Below are positions 53,210 to 61,796 of a stretch of DNA of 64,000 nt, in pieces. How positions within the stretch are numbered: the first letter of the stretch is position 1; the number at the start of each line of letters is the position of its first letter. The translations under genes were made by a program, and so were the position numbers. The DNA comes from CAZGKW01 sp964526295 (GTDB lineage: Bacteria; Planctomycetota; Phycisphaerae; FEN-1346): positions 95,613 to 159,612 of the forward strand of contig CAZGKW010000005.1 in NCBI GenBank assembly GCA_964526295.1. Direction: 5' to 3'. The notes below the pieces were generated by a model that saw only the letters and a program-made list of their open reading frames with translations, was not told where the DNA came from and did not search any database.

Positions 53210-53400
53210 TCAGCGATCCCGTCCCCTCGGCCGAAGCAAGCGGGCCACCTGCTCCATCATCAGCTCCGGGGGGATGCCCGCCGCCAGCGCCACGTCCGGC
53301 TCGACGCCGTCCCGGGGCAGCGCGCGGCCTGCGGCATCCCGCACGTGCCCGCCGGCGTAGCCCGGCTTGCCCGCCGTCTTCTGGCCGGCGGCGACTAGGG
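53210..53400 (-). pseudogene. Possible S41 peptidase C-terminal remnant
   Basis: A frame on the - strand without a good start encodes VAAGQKTAGKPGYAGGHVRD then AAGRALPRDGVEPDVALAAG and MMEQVARLLRPRGRDR. The DGVEPDV segment and its lead-in resemble the end of tail-specific (S41) proteases. No catalytic core is present, so it would be a fragment. It could instead be the frameshifted end of the gene at 53439-53883. Confidence 0.35.
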
Positions 53401-53438
53401 CCGGCCGGGCCGGCGAGTGCCCGGCAGCGTACCCCCGC

Positions 53439-53883
53439 CTACTCCCACACGCGGCCCGAATGACGGTTTCGCGGCGGGGGGACCGCAAAGGCCGTCTCCG
53501 GGGCCTGCGACAGAACGGCCGTCGCACTCAGGTTCGTGGCGTCGCCCGGGGTCAGGCCCAGATCGAACATGACGCTCAGGCCGGGCGTCCCGGCCGACAC
53601 CATGTTCTGGTCCACCGGCAGATTCTGCACCACCCAGCCCTGAGGGGTTTCGATGTTGAGGAACCCCGTCGAGCCGGCGAACCCCGTGTCGGTCTGCATC
53701 TCGGAGACGTCCACCACGGCCAGGCCGTATTGCGAGTCCGCCTGGGGGGCCCCCGCGTACGTCAGGTCGATCTGGAACAGGTCCAGCCCCTGGTCCGGCG
53801 CTACGGCCAGCGGAGCACCGTGAGCGGACGGGAGACCGAACAGGAAAAGACTAGAGAGTGAGAGACCTTGCGAGACGCGCCAT
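53439..53883 (-). CDS. Small secreted protein with an apparent frameshift in the signal peptide
   Basis: About 135 residues in the main frame, running LFLFGLPSAHGAPLAVAPDQ ... TGFLNIETPQGWVVQNLPVD ... LGLTPGDATNLSATAVLSQA. The main frame has no usable start. An ATG at 53883 with GAAGGGAG ahead gives MARLARSLTL and then a TAG at 53853-53851. A one-base shift just there would join it to SSLFLFGLPSAHGAP, making a normal signal peptide. No family was recognised. Either a real lesion or a sequence error. Confidence 0.5.
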
Positions 53884-54367
53884 GGACCGCTCCCTTCAGG
53901 TCGAGGGCCGCCCCCCGGAAGCGGCCGACTGCAGCAGAGCATGTCGGCAAAAGACGCGCGCAAGGCCGAAGTGGTTCGTCTATTAGATAGCACAGAACCG
54001 GGAAAAAGGCAAGTCGGAAATGCCTCGAGCGCTCCCCCCAGCGTGCGCCCGAGGGGCCCGGGGAGGGGCCGCCGGCCACGGCCGGGACCGCGCACAGGCC
54101 GGGTCGGGTGACACCCCCGCCTCCTCATGCCTGCCTCAGCCCCAGCCGCCGGAAGGCGGCCCGGATTGGTCGGCCGGGTTTCCTATTGACACCGGTCGGG
54201 ACGGGGCCTAGGATAGTTAGAGAATAGGGTCTCGGGGCGGGTCCAGGATGGACGCGGGCCGGGGCGCCGAGGGCCGCCACGTGGCGGCTGACGAGTCGAT
54301 TCTGAGAAGCTTCCCGGCTCAGAGCGACTAACCGTAATTGCCGGGGAGTGTGTAAGGAACCGTACCA
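53884..54367. other. Spacer between the broken secreted gene and cspA
   Basis: 484 bases between divergent genes. The left part is a GC-rich stretch without a credible gene; the right part has the cspA promoter at 54186-54214 and a leader of about 145 bases. Confidence 0.5.
54186..54214 (+). promoter_or_regulatory. Strong sigma70-like promoter of cspA
   Basis: TTGACA (54186-54191), 17-base spacer, TAGGAT (54209-54214). A perfect -35 with ideal spacing. Transcription would start near 54221, leaving a long 5' leader typical of cold-shock genes. Confidence 0.75.
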
Positions 54368-54574
54368 GTGGCAACCGGAAAAGTGAAGTGGTTCAGTGAC
54401 CAGAAGGGATTCGGGTTCATTGAACAGGATGGCGGGGCGGACGTGTTCGTCCATCACAGCGCCATCCAGGGAGAAGGCTTCAAAACCCTCGCCGAGGGCG
54501 AAGAGGTCGAGTTCGACGTGGGCCAGGGCCCCAAGGGCCTGAAGGCCGAGAACGTCCGACGCAGCGGCATGTAA
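54368..54574 (+). CDS. cspA: Cold-shock protein
   Basis: 68 residues, single cold-shock domain that binds single-stranded RNA and DNA. GKVKWFSDQKGFGFIEQDGG contains RNP1 (KGFGFI), and DVFVHHSAI is RNP2. The GTG start has AAGGA ahead. A strong promoter, a leader of about 145 bases and a perfect terminator make this a complete single-gene unit. The long leader may respond to temperature. Confidence 0.97.
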   Translation: MATGKVKWFSDQKGFGFIEQDGGADVFVHHSAIQGEGFKTLAEGEEVEFDVGQGPKGLKAENVRRSGM

Positions 54575-54590
54575 GGCGCACGTCACCCAG

Positions 54591-54626
54591 GCCCCCCGGC
54601 TCTTCCCGAGCCGGGGGGCTTTTTTT
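54591..54626 (+). terminator. Rho-independent terminator of cspA
   Basis: GCCCCCCGGCTC (54591-54602) pairs perfectly with GAGCCGGGGGGC (54608-54619), loop TTCCC, then seven T. The 12-bp stem is the strongest terminator in the window. Confidence 0.95.
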
Positions 54627-54665
54627 GCGCGCTGGTGGCTCAGCACCGTTTGCCCTTTGCCACCA

Positions 54666-55775
54666 TCAGGACCTGCGGCGGCGAATCAACACGCCCGCCC
54701 CGCCGAGGACCAGCAGCGCCAGCGTCGCCGGCTCGGGCGTGATGAGGAACGAGTGGGTCTCGGGCCACTGGCTGCTGAGGTCAATCGTGTCGACCAGGTC
54801 GTAGTTCGTATCGTAGACGTAAATCGTCGGCCCGCCGATCATGGTCTGGTCGGCGTCGAACTGGCGGCCGAGGACATAGAGGTGTCCGTCCGGGTCGAAG
54901 TCGATGCAGCGCGCCGACCAGCCTGTGTGATTGGCCGGGTCCGCGCCGGAGAAGTCGCCCGGGAGCTCGACCGTCGTGATCGGACTGCCGTCGGCATCGT
55001 AGACCTTGACCCAGGCGGGACGCTCGTTGTCGACCCGCCACCACTGGTCGTTGACGGCGAACCGGCCGTCGTAGGCCGCCGCCGTGATGTCGTTGTCGTA
55101 CCCGGTGTAGAGGACGGGGTCGCCGATGGCGTCGGTCTGCGTCCAGGTGGGATCGGGCACGCTCGCGCCGGCGATGATCTCGTAGATGGCGACATATGCA
55201 ATACCGGTCGCATAGAGACGGTCGCCCCGCCGGACCAGGCCGTCGTCGCCCTGTACGTCCGGGCTCGTGAAGTCCAGGGTCGCATACGAACCCGCCCCCG
55301 AGACGTTCCGGTCGTACTCGCGGATGTACGGCAGCGCGGGATCGGCGGGGTCGGCCTTCGGACGGTCGCGGTCGCCGACCAGGAAGTTGCCGTTGGCCGC
55401 CACGGCGAACCCTTCGGGGCCGTCGTAGGTCAGGTCGATCTCGTAAAACGCGGCGTAGCCGGCGGCCCCCCACTGGAGCACGCCCTCGCGGTGGCCGGCG
55501 CCGTCGCCCTTGTCCACGCCGGTGATGTTGTAGAGTTCGCCGTCCGGACCCAGGACCATGAAGTACGGGTTGAACATGCTCCAGCCGGCCGGCAGCGTGT
55601 CGCTCAAGTCGGCCACCTCCGTGGGGCTGCCGGGCACCGAGATGCCCAAGACCTGGAGATGGTTCCCGTTGGCGACGATCAACTGCCCCGGCTCGAACGG
55701 CGCCCCGACCGACGAGGCGGCGCCCAGCAACACGCAGGCGACCAGCACGGCGGCGAAGCCGATTGCATCTCTCAT
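54666..55775 (-). CDS. PEP-CTERM exosortase-sorted protein, beta-propeller-like
   Basis: 369 residues from the ATG at 55775. Signal peptide: FAAVLVACVLLGAASSVGA. The body has repeated short beta motifs (YFMVLGPDGELYNITGVD, GFAVAANGNFLVGDRD, CIDFDPDGHLYVLGRQ) like an NHL/SMP30-type propeller. The C-terminus is PEPATLALLVLGGAG followed by an Arg cluster, the PEP-CTERM sorting signal for exosortase. No exosortase is in the window. Stop about 40 bases after the cspA terminator on the opposite strand. Confidence 0.88.
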   Translation of the reverse strand: MRDAIGFAAVLVACVLLGAASSVGAPFEPGQLIVANGNHLQVLGISVPGSPTEVADLSDTLPAGWSMFNPYFMVLGPDGELYNITGVDKGDGAGHREGVLQWGAAGYAAFYEIDLTYDGPEGFAVAANGNFLVGDRDRPKADPADPALPYIREYDRNVSGAGSYATLDFTSPDVQGDDGLVRRGDRLYATGIAYVAIYEIIAGASVPDPTWTQTDAIGDPVLYTGYDNDITAAAYDGRFAVNDQWWRVDNERPAWVKVYDADGSPITTVELPGDFSGADPANHTGWSARCIDFDPDGHLYVLGRQFDADQTMIGGPTIYVYDTNYDLVDTIDLSSQWPETHSFLITPEPATLALLVLGGAGVLIRRRRS

Positions 55776-55903
55776 GGTCGTGTCCTTTGAAGGTGTCCCA
55801 GGTAGTCTCTTCCTCTGTCGAGGGGCGGAGCGGAACGTCCTCGCCACCTTACCTTCCCTTGACGTCAACTGAGGCCACGAACGGCCCCCGAGGCCCGTGA
55901 GAA

Positions 55904-56060
55904 TCACTGCCGGCGCCGAAGGCGCGAGACCCCGCCCACCGAGGACCAGCAAGGCCGGCGTCGCCGGCTCGGGCAGGGCGTCGCCATAGACGATGAACGG
56001 GATGCCCTGCGGGTCGTTGGTTCGCGGGTCCCCCAGCTCGTCCCATCCAAACCCGGTCGG
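55904..56060 (-). pseudogene. Remnant of a second PEP-CTERM protein C-terminus
   Basis: On the - strand a frame reads GFGWDELGDPRTNDPQG, then IPFIVYGDALPEPATPALLV and a one-base shift leads into VGGVSRLRRRQ and stop. This is a full PEP-CTERM tail (PEP, hydrophobic helix, Arg cluster) without the body of the protein. It lies just upstream of the intact PEP-CTERM gene on the same strand. Confidence 0.6.
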
Positions 56061-56138
56061 TCCCCTTCTGCGACCGCAGAACCTTTCACACGGCGGGCAC
56101 GCAGCCCCCCTGCGGGGAGCTTCTCGTCGGGTCGCACG

Positions 56139-56164
56139 GAAAAGGGTCCAGGACCCTTTTTTTT
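56139..56164. terminator. Palindromic terminator-like hairpin
   Basis: AAAAGGGT (56139-56146) pairs with ACCCTTTT (56152-56159) and nine T follow on the + strand. It can work in either direction; on the - strand four T follow the stem. It lies beyond the end of the radical SAM gene at 56233. Confidence 0.5.
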
Positions 56165-56203
56165 CCTAAGACCCCGTATTCCAGGGCTTTCGGGCGATTT
56201 GAG

Positions 56204-56226
56204 AAAAGCGTCCGGACCGTTCTTTT
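56204..56226 (-). terminator. Possible terminator directly after the radical SAM gene
   Basis: On the - strand AAAAG ... CTTTT flank a GTCCGGAC-centred imperfect stem, seven bases after the stop at 56233. Weaker than the next hairpin. Confidence 0.35.
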
Positions 56227-56232
56227 CGCGGG

Positions 56233-57705
56233 TCACGCCAGGACGTGCTTCTTGCACACCTTGCGGAAATGGTAGCCGTAGATGGCCAAAGTGACGGCCA
56301 AGGCGAACAACTCGGGCCGGCAGAACCACGTCCAGGCCAGCAGGCCCCAGTAATGGAGCCGACCCCGCCCGATGACGCCCAGGCGGACGACGGACTGCAG
56401 AAACGCCCACACGTCGTCGATGTGGAGCGAAGTCTTGATCTTCGGCTGGCCGCATTCCCGCAGGAACGTCCGGATCCGCCGGTAGTAGTTCTTCGGGGCA
56501 TAGATGGTGACAAGGATGCTGCGGTATCCGTCGCACAGGTGCTCGGCACTCATCCGGGGGACGAGGTTGGTCGTGCCGTCGACGTTGTCGCCGGAACTCT
56601 TGCCGCGGAGCCGGCCTTCCCGCTTCAGGCGTTCGTAGAGCTTCGTGCCCGGGATGGCTTGGAGCAGGCCCACCATGGCCGTCACGATGCCGCTCTCCTG
56701 GATAAACTCGATCTGCCGCTGGAAGATGGAGGGCTTGTCGCTGTCGAATCCGACGATGAACCCGCCCTGCACCTGGAGGCCGGCCCGCTGGATGCGTCGG
56801 ACGTCGGCGGCAAGGTTGCGACCGCGGTTCTGCGGCTTGTTGCACTCGCTGAGGCTCGTCTCGTCGGGCGTCTCGACGCCGATGAAGACCTGGTTGAAGC
56901 CGGCCTCGGCCATCAAGGCCATCAGCTCGGGGTCGTCGGCCAGGTTCATCGAAACTTCCGTCTGGAACGGGATGCCGACGGGGCGGCGGCGCTGCCACTC
57001 GATCAGGGCCGGCAGGAGGTCGGTCTTGAGGGCTTGCTTCTTCCCGATGAAGTTGTCGTCGACGAAGAAGATGCCCCGCCGCCAGCCCAGCTCGTAGAGT
57101 CGGTCCAGCTCGGTCAGGACCTGGGCAGTCGTCTTCGTCCGGACCCGATGGCCGAACAGGGACGTGACGTTGCAGAAATCGCAGTGGAACGGGCACCCCC
57201 GGGAGTACTGGACGCTCATCCAGCCGTACCGCTTCAGGTCCACCAGCGCCCACTCCGGGGTCGGCGTCTCACCGAGGCCCGGCTTCTCGCGGCTCGTGTA
57301 GATCCGCTGGGCCCGGTCCGCGGCCAGGTCCGCCAGGAACGGCGGCAGCGTCACCTCGGCCTCGTCCAGAACGAAGTGGTCCACCTCGGGGAACTCTTCG
57401 TGCTCGATCGTAAAGAGCGGCCCGCCGGCCACGACCGTCAGGCCGACCGCCTTGCACCGCCGGATGACCCGCCGGGCCGACTCGCGCTGGACGACCATGC
57501 CGCTGATCATCGCCACGTCGGCCCAGGCCAGGTCGCTCTCGCGGAGCTTCGTGACGTTCAGGTCCACCAGCCGCTTCGACCAATCGTCCGGCAGCATGGC
57601 CGCGACCGTGAGGAGCCCCAGCGGCGGCGACCCGGCACGCCGGCGGATGAACTTCAGGGCGTGCTTGAAGCTCCAGAAGGTGTCGGGGCACTCAGGATAG
57701 ATCAA
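56233..57705 (-). CDS. B12-binding radical SAM protein (DUF4070-like)
   Basis: 490 residues. The N-terminal 130 residues form a B12-binding-like Rossmann domain (VDLNVTKLRESDLAWADVAM, VVAGGPLFT). The cluster motif CPFHCDFC is at about 168-175 after YSRG. The TIM barrel has FFVDDNFIGKK and IGVETPDETSL, and a C-terminal extension with several hydrophobic segments, as in DUF4070 proteins. These include the hopanoid C-3 methylase type. The start is unsettled: TTG at 57705 has no ribosome site, and upstream codons before the stop offer only ATC/ATA. Divergent from the other radical SAM gene. Confidence 0.88.
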   Translation of the reverse strand: MIYPECPDTFWSFKHALKFIRRRAGSPPLGLLTVAAMLPDDWSKRLVDLNVTKLRESDLAWADVAMISGMVVQRESARRVIRRCKAVGLTVVAGGPLFTIEHEEFPEVDHFVLDEAEVTLPPFLADLAADRAQRIYTSREKPGLGETPTPEWALVDLKRYGWMSVQYSRGCPFHCDFCNVTSLFGHRVRTKTTAQVLTELDRLYELGWRRGIFFVDDNFIGKKQALKTDLLPALIEWQRRRPVGIPFQTEVSMNLADDPELMALMAEAGFNQVFIGVETPDETSLSECNKPQNRGRNLAADVRRIQRAGLQVQGGFIVGFDSDKPSIFQRQIEFIQESGIVTAMVGLLQAIPGTKLYERLKREGRLRGKSSGDNVDGTTNLVPRMSAEHLCDGYRSILVTIYAPKNYYRRIRTFLRECGQPKIKTSLHIDDVWAFLQSVVRLGVIGRGRLHYWGLLAWTWFCRPELFALAVTLAIYGYHFRKVCKKHVLA

Positions 57706-58165
57706 GAGAACGTTGATCGGCGGGCTCCCTATCGGGCCTCACTCCCCGCAGCATGAGGCGCGAGACTGTATTATGGCCGCCAGGGCGCGCGGGGGCAAGG
57801 CCTTGTTCGGGTTTGGAACGGCCGCCAGGCGGGCGGCGTGACGCCCCATCGACGACGGTCGCTTCCCAGGCCCGCGTGTGGCGGCGGGCCTGGCCCCCGC
57901 CGGGGGCCGCCCGCGTTGACGGCCCCGGTGCGGGCGCCCCTCGGCACCCTCGTGACCGCGTGCAAGTGATTTGGATAGGGCTTGGACGGGCCGAGTTATT
58001 CGCTATAATATCCAGTCTGCCTGCGGCCCGCGAGTACGCTCGCTGGAACGCCGAGGGCAGTCGGCCCGGAGACTACAGCCGACTCATAGCTGCCGGACGT
58101 CCCGCCCCCTGGCGGACGGGTCGTCCCGAACCCGTCCCTGCGACCGCCAGCCGCGAGGCGTTTCG
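57706..58165. other. Divergent spacer between two radical SAM genes
   Basis: 460 bases. It holds the promoter of the right-hand gene (57982-58009). The left part has GC-rich inverted and repeated segments, including GGCCGCCAGGCGGG (57820-57833), which recurs at 59738-59751 just beyond the right-hand gene. No further gene is seen. Confidence 0.5.
57982..58009 (+). promoter_or_regulatory. Candidate promoter of the radical SAM gene at 58166
   Basis: TTGGAC (57982-57987), 16-base spacer, perfect TATAAT (58004-58009), in an AT-richer patch. Leader about 150 bases. Confidence 0.7.
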
Positions 58166-59656
58166 ATGACCCGCCCCCTGCAAAAAATCGCGATCGTCCA
58201 ACCACGACAGCCGCTCCCTAACATCATCCCGGCCGAGCTGTTCGTCATGCCGCGCTACGGCGTGCCCCTCATCGCGACGATCCTCCGCAACCACGGCTAC
58301 GACGTCACGCTGTTCGTCGAGGAGATCCGCCCGATCGACTGGGAGGTCCTCTGGGCGGCCGACATGGTCGCGTTCCATGCCCTGAGCTGTACGGTGGGAC
58401 GAATGCAGGAGATCGTGGAAAAGCTCCGCTCCAGGAGCTCCGCCCCGATCATCGTCGGCGGCGAGCACGCGACCTATCTCCCCGAGAGCGTCCTGCGGTT
58501 CGCCGACTACGCCGTCCGCCGGGAAGGCGACGAGACGATCCTCGATCTTCTCGACGCCCTGGCCACAGGACGAGACGTCGCCACGGTGCCCGGCATCACG
58601 TTTCACCGCAACGGCGACACCGTCAGCACGCCCGACCGCCCGAACGTCACGAACTTCGATACGGTCGTCGACATCACCACCATCCACGGCTGGGAGGAGG
58701 CGTTCAAGAGGAACGGGCCGCCCTGGCCGATGATGACCGTCCAGACCACACGGGGCTGTCCGTTCACGTGCAAGTTCTGTCCGGTCGAGGTGCTGCTCGG
58801 AAAGGGGTACCGCAAGCGGCCGGTCGAGTCGGTCATCGCGGACCTGAAGGACAAGCTCCGGTACGCCCGCCAGGTGATGTTCGTCGACAACCTGTTCGAG
58901 GGCGATCTGGACCACGCGACCGAGATCCTCGAGCGGATCGTCGCGGAGGACCTGAGGCCCCACCTGACCATTTTCTGCCGCAGCTCCATCGGCAAGCGCC
59001 CCGACCTCCTGAGGCTCATGAAGCAGGCCGGCGTCGCCCGGATCTTCGTCGGCGTCGAGTCGCTGAATCAGGAGTCGCTCGACAGCGTGACGAAACGCCA
59101 GAGCGTCGCCGACATCGAGGCGGCCATCCGGGCCATCCGGGACCACGGCATCACCGTGCACGCCACGCTCGTTATGGGATTCGATACGGACACGGTCGAG
59201 ACGCTGCGTGCGACCCGGCGGATGCTGGGCCGATGGGGCATCTCGCAGATGAACGTCTTCTCGCTCTGGGGCTTCTACCCCCGCGGGGGCGAACGCCTGA
59301 CGCCCGTCGAGCGGCTCATCTTCAAGGACTGGGCCTATCTGAACGGCTCGTACGTCTGCCACTTCCCCTTGCGCATCCGGCCGAGCGCGCTTCAGCGGGA
59401 GATCGTGGCGGCCCACGACGACACCTTTGACGCCACCACCCAGGAGCCGGGCGACGTGCCCCGCTGGAGCGGCCGGGAGGGCCCGTGGCGGCCGTTCTAC
59501 GAGCAGATCTGGCAAGCCATGCGGCCCACCATGATCGACTATCTTCCCTACCTCGAGGAGATCGAGCGGGGCTACTACGACGCGGACGACCAGCTGCTGG
59601 TCGAGAAGCTGTCCTCGCGACCCGATCTCGATCAGGTCCGATACCACCTCCAATAG
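58166..59656 (+). CDS. B12-binding radical SAM protein
   Basis: 496 residues. N-terminal B12-binding-like domain with IVQPRQPLPNIIPAEL, IIVGGEHATYLPE and YAVRREGDETILDLL. The cluster motif CPFTCKFC (about 203-210) follows TTRG. The barrel shows FVDNLFEGDL, VGVESLNQESLDSVTKRQ and GITVHATLVMGFDTD. The C-terminal part has aromatic-rich segments. Substrate unknown. The ATG at 58166 has GAGG ahead; the open frame upstream to 57971 has no such site. Strong promoter upstream. Confidence 0.9.
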   Translation: MTRPLQKIAIVQPRQPLPNIIPAELFVMPRYGVPLIATILRNHGYDVTLFVEEIRPIDWEVLWAADMVAFHALSCTVGRMQEIVEKLRSRSSAPIIVGGEHATYLPESVLRFADYAVRREGDETILDLLDALATGRDVATVPGITFHRNGDTVSTPDRPNVTNFDTVVDITTIHGWEEAFKRNGPPWPMMTVQTTRGCPFTCKFCPVEVLLGKGYRKRPVESVIADLKDKLRYARQVMFVDNLFEGDLDHATEILERIVAEDLRPHLTIFCRSSIGKRPDLLRLMKQAGVARIFVGVESLNQESLDSVTKRQSVADIEAAIRAIRDHGITVHATLVMGFDTDTVETLRATRRMLGRWGISQMNVFSLWGFYPRGGERLTPVERLIFKDWAYLNGSYVCHFPLRIRPSALQREIVAAHDDTFDATTQEPGDVPRWSGREGPWRPFYEQIWQAMRPTMIDYLPYLEEIERGYYDADDQLLVEKLSSRPDLDQVRYHLQ

Positions 59657-59658
59657 TC

Positions 59659-59781
59659 CTGCAACGCCACTTGCCGCGCGGCGCCCTTCCCAGGCCGCCG
59701 CGATCGGGCCTGAAGCGAGTTCCTGGCGGCCTGGGAAGGCCGCCAGGCGGGATGAAGTAGCGAACTGGCGTTGTAGGAATA
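59659..59781. repeat. Imperfect long inverted repeat after the radical SAM gene
   Basis: TCCTGCAACGCCA at the left matches the reverse complement of TGGCGTTGTAGGA at the right, and CCTTCCCAGGCCGCC is likewise inverted with respect to GGCGGCCTGGGAAGG. An internal perfect hairpin, CCTGGCGGCCT (59722-59732) / AGGCCGCCAGG (59737-59747) with loop GGGA, sits in the right arm. It may be a miniature mobile element or a strong transcription block. Confidence 0.6.
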
Positions 59782-60081
59782 GCGCCAGGGCCGTCCTTGG
59801 GCGGCAACGGCACGCCGGATGCCAACCCCACGCCGCGCCGGCCGAGGCCTCTTGCCGCCCGCCGATCGGCCGCGAAGAATGCCTGATCGCGAGTCGCAGG
59901 TCGGCCGCGGCAAGCAGCGAGCGCGCTTCTGCCGTGCCAAGCAGACACCCAGGACCGGCTACGCAGACGGGTACGTCACCCCGGTCTCAAAGAACGACCT
60001 CGACGCCTGACAGCCCGATGAAAAAGTCCTCTTGACACGCATGGGACCATGTGGGTCCGTGGGGTCAAGGAGGACGCACCG
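59782..60081. other. Spacer between the inverted repeat and the transposase fragment
   Basis: 300 bases. A frame at 59819-60010 ends TGYADGYVTPVSKNDLDA but has no clear start or family. A TTGACA at 60033 lies close to the transposase fragment and may belong to it. Confidence 0.35.
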
Positions 60082-60285
60082 ATGGCGCTGGCCAAGCGGG
60101 CGACGGAGCGGCACGAGGACCTGTGGAGGGTGGCGGCGGAGTTGCCGCAGGGGCCGGGCCACACATTTTACGCGCGGCTGAAGGCGTTGCTGGCCGCGTA
60201 CGGGTTCGACGTCTTCGTCGAAGGCCTTTGCCGCAGATTCTATCGCGAGACGCTGGGCCCGCCGCGCGCTGCGGACCCGGTGTAG
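60082..60285 (+). mobile_element. N-terminal fragment of an IS1182-like transposase
   Basis: 67 residues, ATERHEDLWRVAAELPQGPG ... HTFYARLKALLAAYGFDVFV ... EGLCRRFYRETLG, match the beginning of a transposase group common in planctomycetes (PGHPFYxRLNxLLxExGFDxFVE). The conserved PGVYFRMLLVGYFEGI region and the DDE catalytic part are missing, and the frame ends after 67 codons. It is a decayed insertion sequence. Confidence 0.65.
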
Positions 60286-60401
60286 AACGGCTGGGCCTGG
60301 GAGCCATCCGGGGCCCACGGACAAACCACCGTTCATGCCGCGCAAGAAGCGGGCGACCACGTGGGCCGCCCGTTCGGTTCTCGGGATGGCAGGACGCTCG
60401 C

Positions 60402-61238
60402 TCAGCGCCGCTTGCGGCGAAGGAACAGCCCCAGGCCGCCAAGGCCCAGAAGGGCCAGCGTGGCCGGCTCGGGAACGATCTGGAGCGTGTTGATGAAGCC
60501 CCGCTCCTCATTGGTGGTCGTCGGCTCGAGGATAATCACGGCGTCCTCGTTCGCGGCAAGCGTCAGGGTGACGAGCGCGTAGTTCTCACCGTCCACCCAG
60601 GTGCTCGTATTGGCGTTACCCGGGTACGGGGGGCCTTCCGGCCCGTTGGTGATGGCGTTGGCCGCCGTCCACGTGCTGTAGTCGGTGTCGCCGGAGGCGG
60701 TGGCGACCGTGTCGGCATAGACGTCGTACTGGTCGAAGCCGTTCGACTCCCCATCGTTGTTGGTGTTGCGGCCGACGACGTAGAAGTCCCACGTGCCGGC
60801 GGCGAGCCCGGAGACGCGGGTGGCGATGGACACCCCGCTGGTGCCTCCATCGTCCACGAAGTGAGCGCTCTGGGCGTTGGTGTCGTATATGTCCCCCCCG
60901 GCGACGGGGAATTTGCTGCCCAGGTCGTTGGGCACGAACCCCGTCAGACTCCAGTCGATGATCTGGGTCGCGGCGCCGGTCTCCTTGCCCAGCTCAGCCG
61001 ACGTCGCCGTCACCACACCCTGGTCATCCTTCAGGCCGCCCAGCGCGCCGCCGTTGGCGTCCGTGTACTTGTTCCAGGTGGTGCCGGTAATGCCGCCGAC
61101 TGCCTGGCCTGGCGTGTTGGTGTCGGCATCGTCGGTAAGGTCGTTCGTGAAGTTGACCATCGTCCCCGCGTGGAGGGGTGCGGCGACCAGCGCCAAAACT
61201 GCCACGGCCACCAGAGAAAGCACCGTGCGTGTGAGCAT
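60402..61238 (-). CDS. PEP-CTERM exosortase-sorted protein
   Basis: 278 residues. Signal peptide: TVLSLVAVAVLALVAAPLHA. The body is Thr/Asn/Gly/Asp-rich with a beta pattern (VSGLAAGTWDFYVVGRNTNN, ENYALVTLTLAANEDAVIIL). The C-terminus PEPATLALLGLGGLG then an Arg/Lys cluster is a perfect PEP-CTERM signal. The ATG at 61238 is chosen because the longer open frame is unlike a signal. A promoter lies at 61344-61371. Confidence 0.9.
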   Translation of the reverse strand: MLTRTVLSLVAVAVLALVAAPLHAGTMVNFTNDLTDDADTNTPGQAVGGITGTTWNKYTDANGGALGGLKDDQGVVTATSAELGKETGAATQIIDWSLTGFVPNDLGSKFPVAGGDIYDTNAQSAHFVDDGGTSGVSIATRVSGLAAGTWDFYVVGRNTNNDGESNGFDQYDVYADTVATASGDTDYSTWTAANAITNGPEGPPYPGNANTSTWVDGENYALVTLTLAANEDAVIILEPTTTNEERGFINTLQIVPEPATLALLGLGGLGLFLRRKRR

Positions 61239-61343
61239 CTTCAGCCCCTTATCGGTTTCTCCCCCGGCTGGCCCGAGGTGTCCCGGCGCGCCCCCTTTCA
61301 GCGCGCCTGCACTGCAAACGAACCGGACAACTCCTTCTATCAC

Positions 61344-61371
61344 ACTATAACGCCGCAAAACGGCAATGCAA
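61344..61371 (-). promoter_or_regulatory. Candidate promoter of the PEP-CTERM gene at 60402-61238
   Basis: Read on the - strand: TTGCAT (61371-61366), 16-base spacer, TATAGT (61349-61344). Confidence 0.55.
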
Positions 61372-61432
61372 TACGCCTCAGCGCAAAACTTCTACGGCTC
61401 GGCGTCATATTCGGGAACTCCTGTAAATCCTG

Positions 61433-61530
61433 TCAGGTAAGGCGCTTACGCCGACGAGCCGCCGCCAGAATCCCCAGAAAACCGACCGCACAAAGCCCCA
61501 GCGTCGCCAGCTCGGGGATGCACGCGCCCG
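61433..61530 (-). pseudogene. PEP-CTERM-like C-terminal remnant
   Basis: The - strand frame ending at 61433 reads ALCAGACIPELATLGLCAVG and then FLGILAAARRRKRLT before the stop. It is a degenerate PEP-CTERM tail (PEL for PEP) with no body or start attached. It is the second such orphan tail in the window. Confidence 0.5.
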
Positions 61531-61796
61531 CACAGAGTGCGCCGCGCTTAGCCCAGTCCACTGCAAGTATACACGATGTGAGGGCCCTGTCAAACCGCTC
61601 CTGCGTGGGGGGCGGGGTGGATGCGATAAGTCCATGTGAATAAAGGACTTACAGCACGAACATTTTTCCTGAAAATCTCCTCGCCAAGCCCTTGCCGGCA
61701 GGCCGCCGACCCAACCGACGCCGCTCGGAGGGTATACTGCCGCCACCGTCGGCCCGGCTGCTCCCGCAGCCCTCGCCGGTCGGGACCCATGCCGCC

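Noticed and set aside
59819..60010. 63-codon frame ending in TGYADGYVTPVSKNDLDA
   Set aside because: No ribosome site, no recognised family; kept only as a note in the spacer.
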